This document shows, piece by piece, positions 8,575 to 20,035 of a stretch of DNA of 64,000 nucleotides. This stretch comes from Daedaleopsis sinensis (taxonomy: Eukaryota; Basidiomycota; Agaricomycetes; Polyporales; Polyporaceae). Below the pieces are notes generated by a model. It searched no databases. It was not told the origin of the DNA and saw only the letters and a list, made by a program, of their open reading frames with translations. The stretch lies in contig CM066302.1 in NCBI GenBank assembly GCA_033807695.1, positions 2,294,001 through 2,358,000 on the forward strand. The letters are read 5' to 3'. A program made the position numbers and the translations under genes. Positions within the stretch are counted from its first letter, which is position 1; the number at the start of each line of letters is the position of its first letter.

Positions 8575-11500
8575 TTAGTACACGTTAAACTCGGTGCTGT
8601 CCAATATGTCGCCATCATTGTCAGCGGCCTCGGGCTCGTCATCGACATCTTCCAGCTCGAATTCACCAGCATCCCCATCATGATCATCCACGTCGTCGCC
8701 ATACTCAGACGACACATAACCATAGTCCATCAGCTCATCCTCATCCACCGCATCGTCATCCTCCCCAGCCTGGTTGTCATCGCAATCATCGTCGTCGGTG
8801 CAGTCCATGTCGAATGTGCCATCGGGACTGACAGTGGCACCTAACGAGGGCGCGGCCTTGGGCGCGACACCTGTGCGGGCGGTGCTGTCGTGTCGGACGT
8901 CGCGTTGGTGTCCTATACCATCACCGAGGTATCGTATGAACATGTCTCTGTCGACAAAGCTGTACAAGTCCCAGTTAGTCATTATGTAGTAGCGGGCCAA
9001 TTAACCACAAGGTGGAACACTCACAAGTTCACGTAATGCGACCGCCATTCCTCATGTTCTTCATCGCCCCTGTCCGACTCCGAATCGGTGTGGCGGTCGT
9101 CAGCGTCGGCGATCGTTGGCGTGCGATATATGGTCTGAGTCCCGTAGGCGAATGCAGGTATCAGATGTGTGGCGCGCAGGATGTGCTTGGGGTCTACAAA
9201 ACCAAAGGCGCCGTCATCGGGATTTGCCCATCGCAGACGGTGGAGCCGACACGCGGCGAAGCCACCCGCAGCGGCGGTGTCGATGTCGAACCATCTGACC
9301 CACAGGACATGCTCCCGTTGCGGCTCAGTGTCGTCAGCACCGGACATATCCTCTCCAGCATGGTAAACATTGACGTGGAAAATTCCAAGCACGCGGGCGT
9401 AGAGGAATGGGTGGCCTGCTGAATCGGAATACATCATAACGTCGGGGTGGGTGCTGGGGTTAACCGAGTCTTGGTCTCGGCGCATGTCGTATGTGGTATA
9501 GTTGATACGAAGGGTCTTGTGCGAGTAGATCCTGTCCAAGCGGATCCGAACTGTGTTCAGATCGGCAGAGCTAGGTTCGTATCCCTCCGGAAGGTTTTCC
9601 CCGCCAGGGAGCCTTCGGAGCAGGTGCCCCTTGAGTAAATGGAGGAAATTACCGCATGCGACATCTGCGGCATTGTCGACAAGGAACTGGTGAAGGTCGA
9701 CGTGGTTGCGTTGGTCCTCGGAGATTTGGAACGGTAGATCGGCGGGTGCCGAAGGGAGTGGCTCATGCGATGCGGTTGTGAGTCGAACAGGTTCGAAACC
9801 CCTCTTACGTTGGGCTTGTTTGGGTTTGCGAGGTTGTTTGCGCGATTGGACGTTGCACCCGATCTTGTGTAGTACATGCTGGCGTCGCGTCTCTTGAGCG
9901 ATTTGAGCAACGAACTTCGCATTCTTGTTGGTCCGCGCATAGAACTGCTTCGGTCGGCGGTGCTCAAGCTCTCCCTGGTGAGTTTGACTACAAGTCAGCC
10001 TCGGCGCTTGTGATATGTTAAATCTGCATCGTACTCACCGTCTGCGAGGTGAAATTATCCGAGGTTCCAAACATTCGGATCGCGCGCACATAGTCCCCCA
10101 GACGGTGCCACTTGTAGGTCAAGAGGTTGAAGACCTTCTTCGTAACTGAGGTCTTCTGCGCCGGTCTTGAAGTGGCTGCACCCGGAGGATTTGCAGCAGC
10201 TGTGGCGACACGAGCTTGACGTGCTTGACGGTGCTGCGTCTCTTTCGGTAGCTCCCTTGTCTGATAAAGGGGGCACACCTTCTTCAAGAAGGTTCGCATT
10301 GCGTCACCTAGCGCACGGGTGGCGGTGTCGAATGTCGTGAGCGTTGACTCAGAGTGAAGGCGGAGTTTCGCAAGGGCGTGCCAAGTGGCCAGCCTGAAGA
10401 GCATTGTGAGGATATACGTGTTCACGGGCTCGGGCAGCAGGTCTTCAAAGACAGGAATAGCACACTGCAGATCAAAATCAGCATTGCTCGAGCGGGACAG
10501 CTGATTGCCACGTACCTGGAGCATCTGCTCGAAATCGCGCGCGGCGAGTTTCTTCATTGCAGAAACATTGCGTCCAAATCGTCGTATTGTTCGTCGCCCG
10601 AACATCGGTACCATCGCAAATCTGTCCGGACGTTCATTATACGTCAGCACTGGCCATTCCTGAGAGCACTGTGGTGCTTTACCGTTCATCGAGGGTTTGG
10701 ACTACATTCCCTCCGGCTGCAATCAAAATCCGGACGAGATGGGTGAACGTGCTTTTCCAGACGCCGAGTTCGAACTCGTGCATCAGGTCAGGCACGAAGA
10801 GATCGTAGACTCGTTGTCCATACTCGGCGAAACGTATGGAAAAGGCACTCTATGTACATTGCATCAGCTAGATTACACGTTGAATGATGGCAACATATGA
10901 TTAACCTACCCGTGTGGGATTCGCGGACATCTGCCCCACTGGGGTCTTCTTGATCGTATCGCTGTCTGGCGCGGTTCCTGTCTTGAAGATCCAGCCACGG
11001 ACCTTCTCAATCCACATGTGCGTGCGCTGGTCGTCATGGCGAGGTCGCTGGGTGCGGCGGGCAAGATCGCGAGCGGTACCCATGTCCACGAGGTCCCGCT
11101 TTTCGACTAAGCAGTCGGGACACGGACAGTTAGCTAGCTGCTTTAGACATGCGATGAGACACCTGTTAGCAAAGCGAGCAGTGAGTCAGCGCATGGTAGA
11201 GGAGACAGGGCAAAACGGAACTGATTGGCAGCGAAACGTACTTTTCGGGATAGTCAGCAGAGTACGTGAAGATTCTCGGAAAGACACGGCGGATAACACC
11301 GTCCCCACACTTGATCAGCATTCCGTGGCGGAACGCATGCATGAAGTCTTCATCCAAAAGGAGGAGCCATATTTTTTGCATCAGGTCTTGTTTGAGAAGT
11401 CGAAGTGTCGCGGCTGATGGTGGCTGTCCATACACCTTCATATATGCTTCGTGAACGGCCGTAGTGGATAGCTACATATGGTCAGTTAGTACAGCACTGC

Positions 11501-12990
11501 ATACATGAAGGGGGGACGCGCTCACAGAGGGGACATACGCTCGGAGATGATGGGCTGCGAACATGCTCGGTTTGAGGCGTAGGTACTTGGTAAGGTTGCC
11601 GAACCAGACGTAGACGGGCCATAGCGATGCAGTCCCGAAGTTGGTCAGATGTGTCGAGTCAGAGTACACCATGATCGGCGCAAGGACGTATTCGACGTCG
11701 TCGGCGTCTTCACGGTGGCGCGGCTGAGCCTCGAGTTTTGCATGCTCGATGTTCATGGCCTCAGAGTTGTATAGTTCGGAGTAGAGTCGTTCTTGTGCTG
11801 GCGGTGTGTCGGCTGAAGATGGCAGGGTGTGCAAGAGCGTGAACGGAATCCAATGATATCGATTCGCGATTGCGTCCTCACAAGCCTCGCGGATCAAAGT
11901 TGTGAATTTGCGTAGCCAGATGCCAGTGACTGGGAAGATTGGTGCGGCCGACTCGGATGGGTGTGAGACCTTCTCCTTGGGCAGTCGGAGGTCCACGGTA
12001 GCCTCGTGCCACCCGTCGTCACCGCGGAGTGTCTTTGAGGTCGAGGTCGAGAAGTCATCCAGTCGACGCTGCTCGCGATCGACACTAAAGCCCTCCAGGT
12101 CGGCCTTCTCGAACTCAGGCTGATTGATCACATCGGTGACGAGCCTTTGCAATTCACCTTTCGACTTCGTGTTAGACCCTGAGTACTGCCATTCCATAAG
12201 TTTGAACGTGGTCCAATTCAGAAATGGAGCATAGCTCTTGGCGGCTACGTTCCTGGCGTCTCGGGCGTATGCTGCGAACGTTCTCCCGAAAGGACGCAGC
12301 GGCGATGAATCCTCGGGCGCTGCAGGAGGTCGCATGTGTGTTGAAGAGTTGACAAACTCGTGCAGAGGGAGGGCTTCCTCTGGGTCGTGCACCGGGGCTT
12401 TCGCGTACCGGCGAAAGAGGCCAAAGCGGTTTACGGGGGTCTCGACTGGAGGCGGCTGCATATATAGTGGTGGTGGGGGGGGTGGATAGTCGTCTGGTGC
12501 ATCGGGTATCTCCTCTATGGAAGGGGGAGGGGGCTTCTGAGCTACTGGAGGTTGGGGTGGCGGGCGGGGAATGTGTGCTGGCAAGCCACGCAGCGACGTA
12601 GGTACCATGTCTCTGACGCGTGACGGGGCTCTATGCTGACGCCCCGAGCGACTGGTAGTTGTGGTCCAAACAGGTTGTGACGCGAGAAGGTCTGCCTGCA
12701 ACATGAACCGATATTGTGAGCACAACAGCTGGATCTGGTATGAAACCTGAAACTCGTACCTCGAGCCTGTCGCGTGCCTCGGCCTCAGCCCGCTCCTTGT
12801 CGGCTGCTACCTTTTTCTTCTGCTCCAGATCCAAACGAATCTTCAATGCTGCAGCTTGCCGGGCATTCTCGCGATGGTCGACGTGGCGTTGTAGGTTGGA
12901 ATACAGGCGGTGAGCCTTTTTGCACGTCAGTTGATGTTCACTAAGTCGTTCAAAGGCTTTTCCGCAGCCGTTGCAGGCTGTCTTGACCAT
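8575..12990 (-). CDS. Plavaka-family transposase
   Basis: A DNA transposase of the Plavaka family, known in agaricomycete genomes. The ATG at 12990 starts a protein beginning with a Cys2-His-Cys-like finger (CNGCGKAF...H..TC). A coiled coil follows, then a Pro-rich stretch with PPPPPPLYMQPPP, and then the conserved core: FGLFRRY, WQYSGSNTKS, YSELYNSEAM, YSDSTHLTNFGTASLWP, KIWLLLLDEDFMHA, FTYSADYPEK, CPCPDC, IRRFGRNVSAMKKLAARDFEQ and ATWHALAKLRLHSE. The C-terminal third contains VLWVRWFDID and a long acidic Asp/Glu tail. At least six exons are visible, e.g. 12990-12760, 12695-11526, and 11471 onward. I saw no internal stop or frameshift in the coding frame, and I could not assign the catalytic DDE residues by eye. 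The stop is at 8575, about 180 bp from the nested copia LTR. Confidence 0.85.
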
Positions 12991-13341
12991 CACAAGGACA
13001 AGCAAGAGGAAGAGTGCCCAATACACCCGCATACTGACGGCGGCAGCACTGTAGATAGAGATGAGAGACAGGACCAAGGCCCGGGAGGTCGAACGTGCGA
13101 AGTCCAACCTTCGCTTGAGCTAGCAGGGAACGGTCACGTGTCAGATCCAGCTTCATCGCCGAATTTGGCAACTCAGACGCCGAATTTGGACGAGCAGCAT
13201 GAACTCCGCCGAGGCTTCTACGCTCGACTCCACCTCGCACACAAAACCTCCATTTTCCCCTTCGCCTCTCGATGTCTCTTTCCCTCTGTCTACCACCTCC
13301 CTACTGCCACAGTGCCTCCGTCGTTCGACACCGACAGCGCC
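12991..13341. promoter_or_regulatory. Bidirectional promoter of the Plavaka element
   Basis: 351 bp separate the start codons of the transposase (minus) and the companion gene (plus). No clear TATA box was seen on either strand. The arrangement implies co-regulated divergent transcription. Confidence 0.5.
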
Positions 13342-15837
13342 ATGCCTGCCAACAAAACTAAGGGGGCACAGAAGGCAACGGTCCCGTAAGCATATCCCCT
13401 GTAGTAGCCGACTATATGCGCATATAGTCATCACCCTCTCCATAGAAACCCGACCTCAGCTCCTCCCAGGTCGCATCACCCTGCTGTGACGTCTCAGCCT
13501 GCAAAAACACCTCACTCAAGGCCTCACCATGAATCGTCTCAGGCCACTCACCGCAAGACAAAACATAGCGACCCATCGAAGCCAGCTTATGACCAAAAGA
13601 AGCATGAAGCCCTTCAGAGCAAGATCCGTGAACTTCAGGCCCTCGAACAAAACCTGGACAGACTGCAAGCACACTCAGTCCGGGCGTCTGACTCAGCCTC
13701 TGCCTCTCGTCCCCACGTCACCCCACCGGCGAGTACCCCTTCCCGCAGTCGTTCGCGTCAACCGAGCGGACCTCCACGTCGCAGTTCCCGTTCAGCAAGT
13801 CCTGCTCGTCGTCGTCCCCCCCCAGCCATAATCCCAACCACCCCTCGCGAACATCCCTTGCCCAGTACCGCACGTCGTGAGCCGCATACACCCGTGTCCG
13901 GTGATCGTGCTCGCCCACCGTTGCGCGAGGACGGAACCCCCACCTCTAATGCCCAAGCCCTCACCTTCGCACAGGCAGAGCTGGCAGAGATGGACGACGA
14001 CGAGGAAGCAGACTACACCGACATGGACGAAGACGACTTTGGGGGTGACGCCGGTGACGAAGAAGCCCCCGTCGAAGCTGACGCCGACGATATCACTCCT
14101 GCGATGTTTGAGCAGCTCATTCAAGAGTTGCGCGCCGCCAAGAAAACACGTCATCGCATCCAGTACTAGTCTGCCGTCCAGTTCACCTCACCTCACACGC
14201 TGAGTTTTTCTTCACAGATCTTCGAACTCCACCGCAGAGTTCCTCAAGCACCTCGCACGTCGGATTGCACGTTTCCTGGGCCCACATGTGCTGTATGGCG
14301 CAATGATTACCACCGGACTGTCAATCATGGCATTAGGCCCCATGGACAAGAAGGAACGCAAGAGCCGGATCAACGTCGTCGCGCGCTACAGGTATGAACA
14401 TTCACCACATTCCCCTCCGATCCTCTAACACCCCATAGTGACACCAAGACCGCCAGTGAACACCTCAGTATGTTCGAAGACCTATGCCAGTCGTTCCCAT
14501 TCTTCACATCTCTCCTTCCCTACCTCGTCAAAGACAAGCGCGTGAAGACAATGCAGGTCTTCACCATTGCAGCATTCGTAAGCAATGTAACCCTATGGCC
14601 TGAACACTAACAACTTATTCAATTACAGATCAAGCACCATGCCAGCGCCGCGCGATCGTCAGACCTCAATTCCATCCTATCCGCCCTGCACAAGTTTCTG
14701 CCGACCGCCACTACGATCCACGGCCAGGTCATCCCACCTCTGCCGGCCGCACACTGTATCAAGAGCCGGAACTTCGGCTACAACTCAATGTGCACCGGAC
14801 GTCTTTCGACTCCTATAGACCGAGTCGACGATTTCGATAAGGACCCGCAGGCGTAAGTAGAGATGTGCGACGCGCGCGTGTCCATCTGACACTCGCTCCC
14901 GCAGGTTTTGCAACCGCATGACTACTACCTCAGCTGCTCGCGCTCTCGCGCTCGCGCGTGCCCGGAAGACCATGCCCGCTTACCTGTTTCAAGACGATCT
15001 GTTGGGCAGATACGACAGCGCCAACCCAAGCAAGGGCGCCTTTAGAAGCCAGTTGCTCGTTGATGTACGCGTTTTCTCACATGATAGTGCCCCGCGCTGA
15101 CGCCTTATTGTAGATATTCAGACATTTGATGACTGGGCCGAGTTCCGCTCTAGCTCCTCCCGGAAACCAAGGGAACGGTCGCGCGACTTTGTCGCGCAAA
15201 TGGCATCTCACGCAGGTCGTTCCAGAAAACCTTGCCTATGTGGCCTGTTTGGTGAGCTAAAGTCGCCCCTCCCGACGCCCGTGTCATCGCTCATCTTTAA
15301 CGCTCCTCTCCAGCTCGCATTCATACTCTCCGACGAGGCTGAGTGGACCAGCACGGACGCGGGAGGACTCAAAAAAGCGCTGTACGAGGTTATCCTCACG
15401 TTCTTACGTGTGGAGCACGAAGACTTCATCACCGCCTCCGACTTCGATATCGAGGACGAGACAGGCACCGACCGCGAGAACCTGTTCGCATGGTGGAATC
15501 GGTATGATCTTCAGCCGCTCTCGAATCCTTAAACTAACCCCATGGCTTCAGATGGGTGTACGGCAGCGCCGCCGGTGACACTCACTTCCTCGGTGACTTC
15601 TTTGCCAACGACGAACGCTTCGAAGAGGACCTCCCGGACATTCGGTCTCGTATTCTCGAGGATGCCACGACAACTTGCGACGCCAGGCGCCGCGACCGGG
15701 AGGCGCGCCGCGAGAATCGCGACCATGTTGCGCCTCCACCCCCCGCCGGGCCTACCTCACGCGAGTCATCCCGGGCACCCGATCAGCAGGACCAAACCCA
15801 GGGGTCCCGCTCGCCTTCTATCCATAACCCCGAGTAG
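13342..15837 (+). CDS. Plavaka-associated protein of unknown function
   Basis: A nine-exon gene inside the Plavaka inverted repeats. Exons: 13342-13385, 13470-14162, 14218-14391, 14439-14577, 14629-14852, 14905-15064, 15114-15251, 15314-15501, 15552-15837. They sum to 2046 nt, exactly 682 codons, which supports the model. The first 250 residues are disordered: basic Arg/Ser/Pro-rich, then strongly acidic. A coiled-coil-like helix (KIRELQALEQNLDRLQ) lies near the start. The centre looks folded, with RFLGPHVLYGAM, SIMALGPMDKKERKS and KHHASAARSSDLNSIL; the C-terminus is Arg/Glu-rich and basic. I know of no domain for it. Its place in the element suggests a role in transposition, such as DNA binding, an accessory transposition factor or a counter-silencing factor; this is inference only. 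Confidence 0.8.
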
Positions 15838-16297
15838 TACGTTGACGCCCCCCATCTTTGCTCTTCATGACAGTGTTCTCCTGCAAGTGCCATCGCCATG
15901 CTCTGTGTCGTTCGAGTAGTAGTGTTTTCCTACCTGTACATGTACTACTTACATCACTTGCTCGACTAAATACATTGTGACTCCGCTGCAATGTGCGTGA
16001 TCGTGCCGTGTACTGAAATATATTATATGAATGGCAATAATATATCCATCAGTTGCCCTAGTCCTACTCGTTACCAGGCAATACCCCGTAACATCCTGAG
16101 CACAACGATCCCTTATCCAGGGGCCAATCACGCGCGTATATAAGCCGGTGCGCGAGGGATTGCTGGAATTGCGCTGCCACCCCGTCCCCATGCCTGGATT
16201 GGGCGCGCGCGGGTCAGTCACAGAGGCAGCGCAAACTCAGCCCTCGTCTGTGCTGCATTGTCCGCATCGCGCGGCATCGCGCGTACGCGCGATGCTA

Positions 16298-16314
16298 CCG
16301 TCAATTTGCTGATG
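16298..16314 (-). repeat. Right terminal inverted repeat of the Plavaka element
   Basis: Ends TTTGCTGATG directly before the target TA. It is the inverted partner of the left end. Confidence 0.7.
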
Positions 16315-16457
16315 TATACAATATGCCCAGCCCGTACGAATGCCTGTGCGACTGGAAAGCCAATGAATCCCGTTGCGCTAATTTTCCAATAGGTAAGTCT
16401 CTAATGGTTAAAGATGTAACCTTAGAGGAAGACCCACCCAAGAATCAGAACTTTCAT

Positions 16458-17323
16458 GATGAGGCCTACCACTTGAACTCGCGTCGGGGGGGTCGATGTA
16501 GGAGACACACTCCGGATGTGCGAAGTGCTTTTATACTTGAGAACGGCGTTCTCGCCTCTCACGGAGAGTGTGCTAATTCCATGCCTCGGGCGTTTTAAGA
16601 TCGTTGTTGAAGTGGGTCAGTTAGTAATCAATTGGTTATTTGTAGGACGCAGCATGGTGCACTTACAGAGTCCCTAGAACATGTGTGTCAGCAGTGTGAG
16701 ATAGCTTCCTCTTCTCGGAGGGACGACTCACTATTACACCGTGTTGTGCCCGCAGCACTGACAATCTATCCGGCGATGACCGCGGGATTTTGAGAGAGTG
16801 TGCCAGGGGGGCTTACCAGTGGGTCGCACGTCGTTCAGAAGTCTGTGTGGCAGTAGAAGCGCATATTGAGGTCAGATAATGAGACCACTATGCAACGAAA
16901 TAGTAGAGAGATTCTGTAGTCGTAGTCAAGAGGACAAAGTACTGGCATGAGAATCGGGCCGAAACTCAAAACGTTAGCGCGAAGTTTCCAAAAGGGCGCT
17001 TAGGTTACCAAAACGGGCACATGAAGGGGCCTGTACATATGTCCCTCTCGCTCAACCTATGTCTCCCTGGTTGAACAGCCATGACTAAGGTCCCAATCCG
17101 GTGGCATTCATGTTTGGACTCGATGTCTCAGTGAACATGAATGCTCAAAACCGCCGCATATTGCGTATTACAACACATCTATGTAAGGCTCAGGCTGATC
17201 CCCTACTACGATAGACTGTTCCTTCCACCTTAAATTACCTACGATATCCGCGCTACCGAATCATCGCCATGCATATGCGACATCAGGCGGGCGCACGCAA
17301 CCGGCCAGCAAAGCAGTCACATC
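16458..17323. other. Intergenic region with epimerase promoter
   Basis: No convincing gene. It contains the TATA box listed above, and a plus-strand frame at 16323-16598 overlaps its left end only as an antisense shadow of the split gene. Confidence 0.6.
16529..16535 (-). promoter_or_regulatory. TATA box of the split epimerase-like gene
   Basis: TATAAAA on the minus strand, about 75 bp upstream of the exon-1 ATG at 16457. The spacing fits a TATA-driven fungal promoter. It remains attached to the short 5' exons, so the locus may still be transcribed into the transposon. Confidence 0.55.
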
Positions 17324-18939
17324 CTAACAAGCAACCCCGACGTTTTCGGCATGTTCGTCGTGCTTGTTCAATTCAGACGAATATACCGCCCTCATCGTGC
17401 TCACAGGACGCTTCCCACCATGCAGCTCGATGACCTGATCGGGCCCCGATGCTGAATCGCGTCTGTCTTTGCTAGCGTCCAACGCGGTAGACGAGCTCTT
17501 CCACGTTGCGTTCTGGACGTTCACTGTGAACGGAAGCGACTGCTCTTCTGAGATGTGGGGTGGTGGATATGTGAACTGGTGGTCGAGGTGCGACTTCTGC
17601 AGCGCGACCAGGACGATGATGGCTGTCGGGTACAGGCCCTATGTATTGTACACAAACGGCGGAAGAGAGGAAGAGAATAAGTGAGATAGCGGGTGAGCTT
17701 AGTGAGCTTGATGAACGTACAGTGATTTGTTGCATGAACATCGTCACATAGGCAAAGAAAATGCCGCCGTTGAGGCTCGGGATGAGGACGATGACATTTA
17801 GCAGCTGTCAGAAAGATCAGCTGCGCGACTACCTATTACGGGGATCGTCTCACCATGAAGGCCGTATAGAAAATTCCGATATCGACTAGCAGCGTCATTA
17901 TGCTATTTACTGCGCTACTGGTGCCTGTACGCAGGTGGCGGGCGAGGTCTCGACGTTGCAACCTAAGCAGTCTTGCTTGTCAGCTCTCGGAACGGCAGGC
18001 CGCAGAGGCAGAGCGATCATACCAAGCCTTGTACGCAATCATAGCCGTCGCCCACACATTCGTCGCCGCTGACCAGGAGAAAGCGAAGGCATTCACAATG
18101 GTGTTATGCTCTGTGAGTATGTCGACCGGTGGCGGGACCGGATAGTAGAACCCAACAAACATCACGCTGAACGCAGTGAACACCCCTTCAATTTCCCTGT
18201 TAGCCCATCTTTGATACGAGGAATCGGGCGACATCCTGAATACGCACCGATAGAGCCAATGACCCAGAAGAGAGCGACTGCAACAACTCCTCTATGCTTT
18301 GCCCAGACGACGCACACCCTCCAGCAAACGATCGCATCCCCGAGAATGATCTGCCAATCATGCCGCGTCTTCAGTCAGATCCACAACCCCACGATCGATG
18401 TAGATGGAGCCTAGGACTTACGCAGACGACGCTTGTGATACCCTGGACGACTCGCAGCTCCGGACTCGACAACCGAAACTTGCCCGGCGCGTGCGGTAGC
18501 CCATAGAATGTCAGCGTTCTCAGGTCCTCCCACAGCAAGCGAACGTCAATCGCCCAGTCCAGTGTCGACAGTGCATACATGGAGAGTGTGGCGCCGAGCA
18601 TGAGACGGTTTGACCATGAGTGCCGAAGTCCGCGCTTGCTATAAGACTAGTGTCAGCGACACGCTCGTGTACCAGTTCACAGGAGACATACCAAAGGAGG
18701 TATGTTGAGATGAATATCAGAAGCGTAAATACCGCTGGAGAAGAGAGGGTTTAGTACACATCTATCCTTCCTGTGGAAGGGGGACCGAGGAGAGCGAGTC
18801 ACTCACCGAACAGCGCGGTCTCCACGACCACCGGGAAAACCTCTTCATGCGCGAGCGTCGTGAGCTCTTTGCGGAGTTTGACCGCACTGGTCGCGCTTAT
18901 CGCACCGGTGCTAGTTGATGTTGCAGTGGTGTTCGACAT
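17324..18939 (-). CDS. Fungal multi-pass membrane protein
   Basis: The ATG at 18939 (MSNTTATSTSTGAISATSA) starts a multi-exon protein whose exons encode a series of hydrophobic segments: FTLLIFISTYLLW; MLGATLSMYALSTLDW; a segment around VCIILGDAIVCWRVCVVW; VAVALFWVIGSI; VFTAFSVMFVGFYYPV; a segment with WSAATNVWATAMIAYKAW; and later IFFAYVTMFMQQ and LYPTAIIVLVAL. The C-terminal tail is cytosolic-looking and polar, ending VGVAC with the stop at 17324. Seven to eight transmembrane helices with short loops and small introns at loop borders are typical of the fungus-specific integral membrane families (DUF6533/DUF6534 style) common in agaricomycetes; the ligand or transported substrate is unknown. 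The N-terminus has no cleavable signal peptide. Exon borders between 17750 and 18700 are approximate. Confidence 0.75.
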
Positions 18940-20035
18940 TCGAGGAGGGCCCGGGAGCGCCACGAGAGAGCCGGACGGGTGACGAGGATCTTGGTAGTAA
19001 GAGACGAGTGTCGCACGAGCGAATTTGAATCGTGGGCACTACTTGTAGACCCACTACAAGGTTCACGACCCACGGCGATGAGTGATCGGGGTGATCGTGA
19101 GCAAGGCGGCTGTGAGACGAAGCGAGACGGGGAACACAGAGCAGACCGGACACGGAAGAGGGGGGCAGCGACGCCAGACTCATGATAGATATGCCGGGAT
19201 TTTGAGTCTTCCTGCCGCGGGCCACTGCATCCTGTCGCGCTGGGGCAGTCAACGTGTCCATGCCTCAACCCACCATGCCGGCGCGGACTCCCCTCGTGGC
19301 CCGCCCTGTCAGTGGGGCGCCTGATCCATGGGTGAACGCGGCATCGCCTGTGCATCCCTGCATCGCGGAGCCATGTGCGCCGACCGCAAAAATACGTTAG
19401 AGTCGGGCGGGAAACACTCACCCACAGTGGTCCGTCGGGTTCGGGGGGGCGCTCTTGTAACGCGTGCATGTCCGGAAGCAGAGTGGCCGGCCCAAGAGAA
19501 GTCTCAGCGGAAGTCTGGACAGCAGCCGTTAGCTTCGAGAGCGTTATCAGTTTCCAGGGAAGGTTGGCGCCAACATTCATGCATGGAACGTGCATATTGC
19601 GCCGAGTGCTTCCTGAGCGCACGCCAGCGCATCTCAAGCTTTCTTTTCGGGCGTTTGCGTGGGGTAGAACCGCCCATCGAAAGTGAACGTAGTGTATAAC
19701 CAAGCAGACAGTCGGGCGCATATAAGCTGCCGAGGATAGGTGTGAATAGGGCGGGCACAGCAAGTCACCCTCCCAGGCGAACAGAACACATGTTGCTGTC
19801 GAGGTGTTTCATCGAACGAGAGAGAACATCCGCAAAAAGTGCGATGCACCTGCGAGACAGCGCGGAAGATTTTGAGGCTGTAACTAGTCATGTCGAACGA
19901 CTTCGGCGGCATCGAGCGGTGATAGATGTTTGCATAGGTGAGAGTACAACAATAGAGGTCTTGATCTAATGGACCGAAGCTCGTGCAGACTTTGGGACGA
20001 AATTCGAGATGCGCCCTAAAGCTCTGACCAACTGC
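18940..20035. other. Intergenic region, no supported gene
   Basis: A 288-codon minus frame crosses it but starts at TTG, has no family features and overlaps the first exon of the membrane protein. I see nothing else. Confidence 0.55.

Larger units (their letters stand above)
1933..16314. mobile_element. Plavaka-type DNA transposon with nested copia element
   Basis: The ends were found by comparison with the interrupted host gene. The left end begins CATCAGCAAA and the right end finishes TTTGCTGATG, forming imperfect terminal inverted repeats. The flanking dinucleotide TA is present on both sides (1931-1932 and 16315-16316), and loss of one copy restores the host frame. Without the copia insertion (6308 bp plus a 5-bp duplication) the element is about 8.07 kb. 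It carries two divergently transcribed genes: the Plavaka transposase (8575-12990, minus) and an unknown nine-exon gene (13342-15837, plus). Both lie wholly inside the inverted repeats. The borders are firm because the host gene supplies the empty-site sequence. The exact superfamily placement is taken from the transposase. Confidence 0.85.
987..16457 (-). pseudogene. NAD(P)-binding epimerase/dehydratase-like gene split by nested transposons
   Basis: The protein resembles fungal extended-SDR/NmrA-like NAD(P)-binding proteins; substrate unknown. Exon 1 (16457-16438) encodes MKVLILG. After a 60-bp intron (16437-16378) exon 2 continues with ATGFIG, together giving the Rossmann GxxGxxG loop, and runs to 16317. 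The coding sequence resumes at 1932 beyond a Plavaka insertion (1933-16314, TA duplicated) and continues 1932-1881, intron 1880-1810, exon 1809-1189, intron 1188-1133, exon 1132-987 ending in TAG. Removing the insert with one TA copy joins the frame as HIVYGQTRSEAK, as expected for the family. Downstream motifs include YIYTSGTWVHG and RPSLLYGRS (active-site region), and a C-terminal GWRPRK. No other lesion was seen, so the gene looks freshly inactivated. Read alone, the 3' part lacks the nucleotide-binding loop and should not be called a complete gene. Confidence 0.88.

Noticed and set aside
16323..16598. Plus-strand frame with a GTAAGT-like donor and a TATA-like box upstream
   Set aside because: It is the antisense of exons 1-2 of the split epimerase-like gene, whose minus-strand reading gives a clear Rossmann motif.
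18897..19763. Minus-strand frame of 288 codons
   Set aside because: Begins with TTG, shows no domain or splice logic, and runs into the first exon of the membrane protein in another frame.
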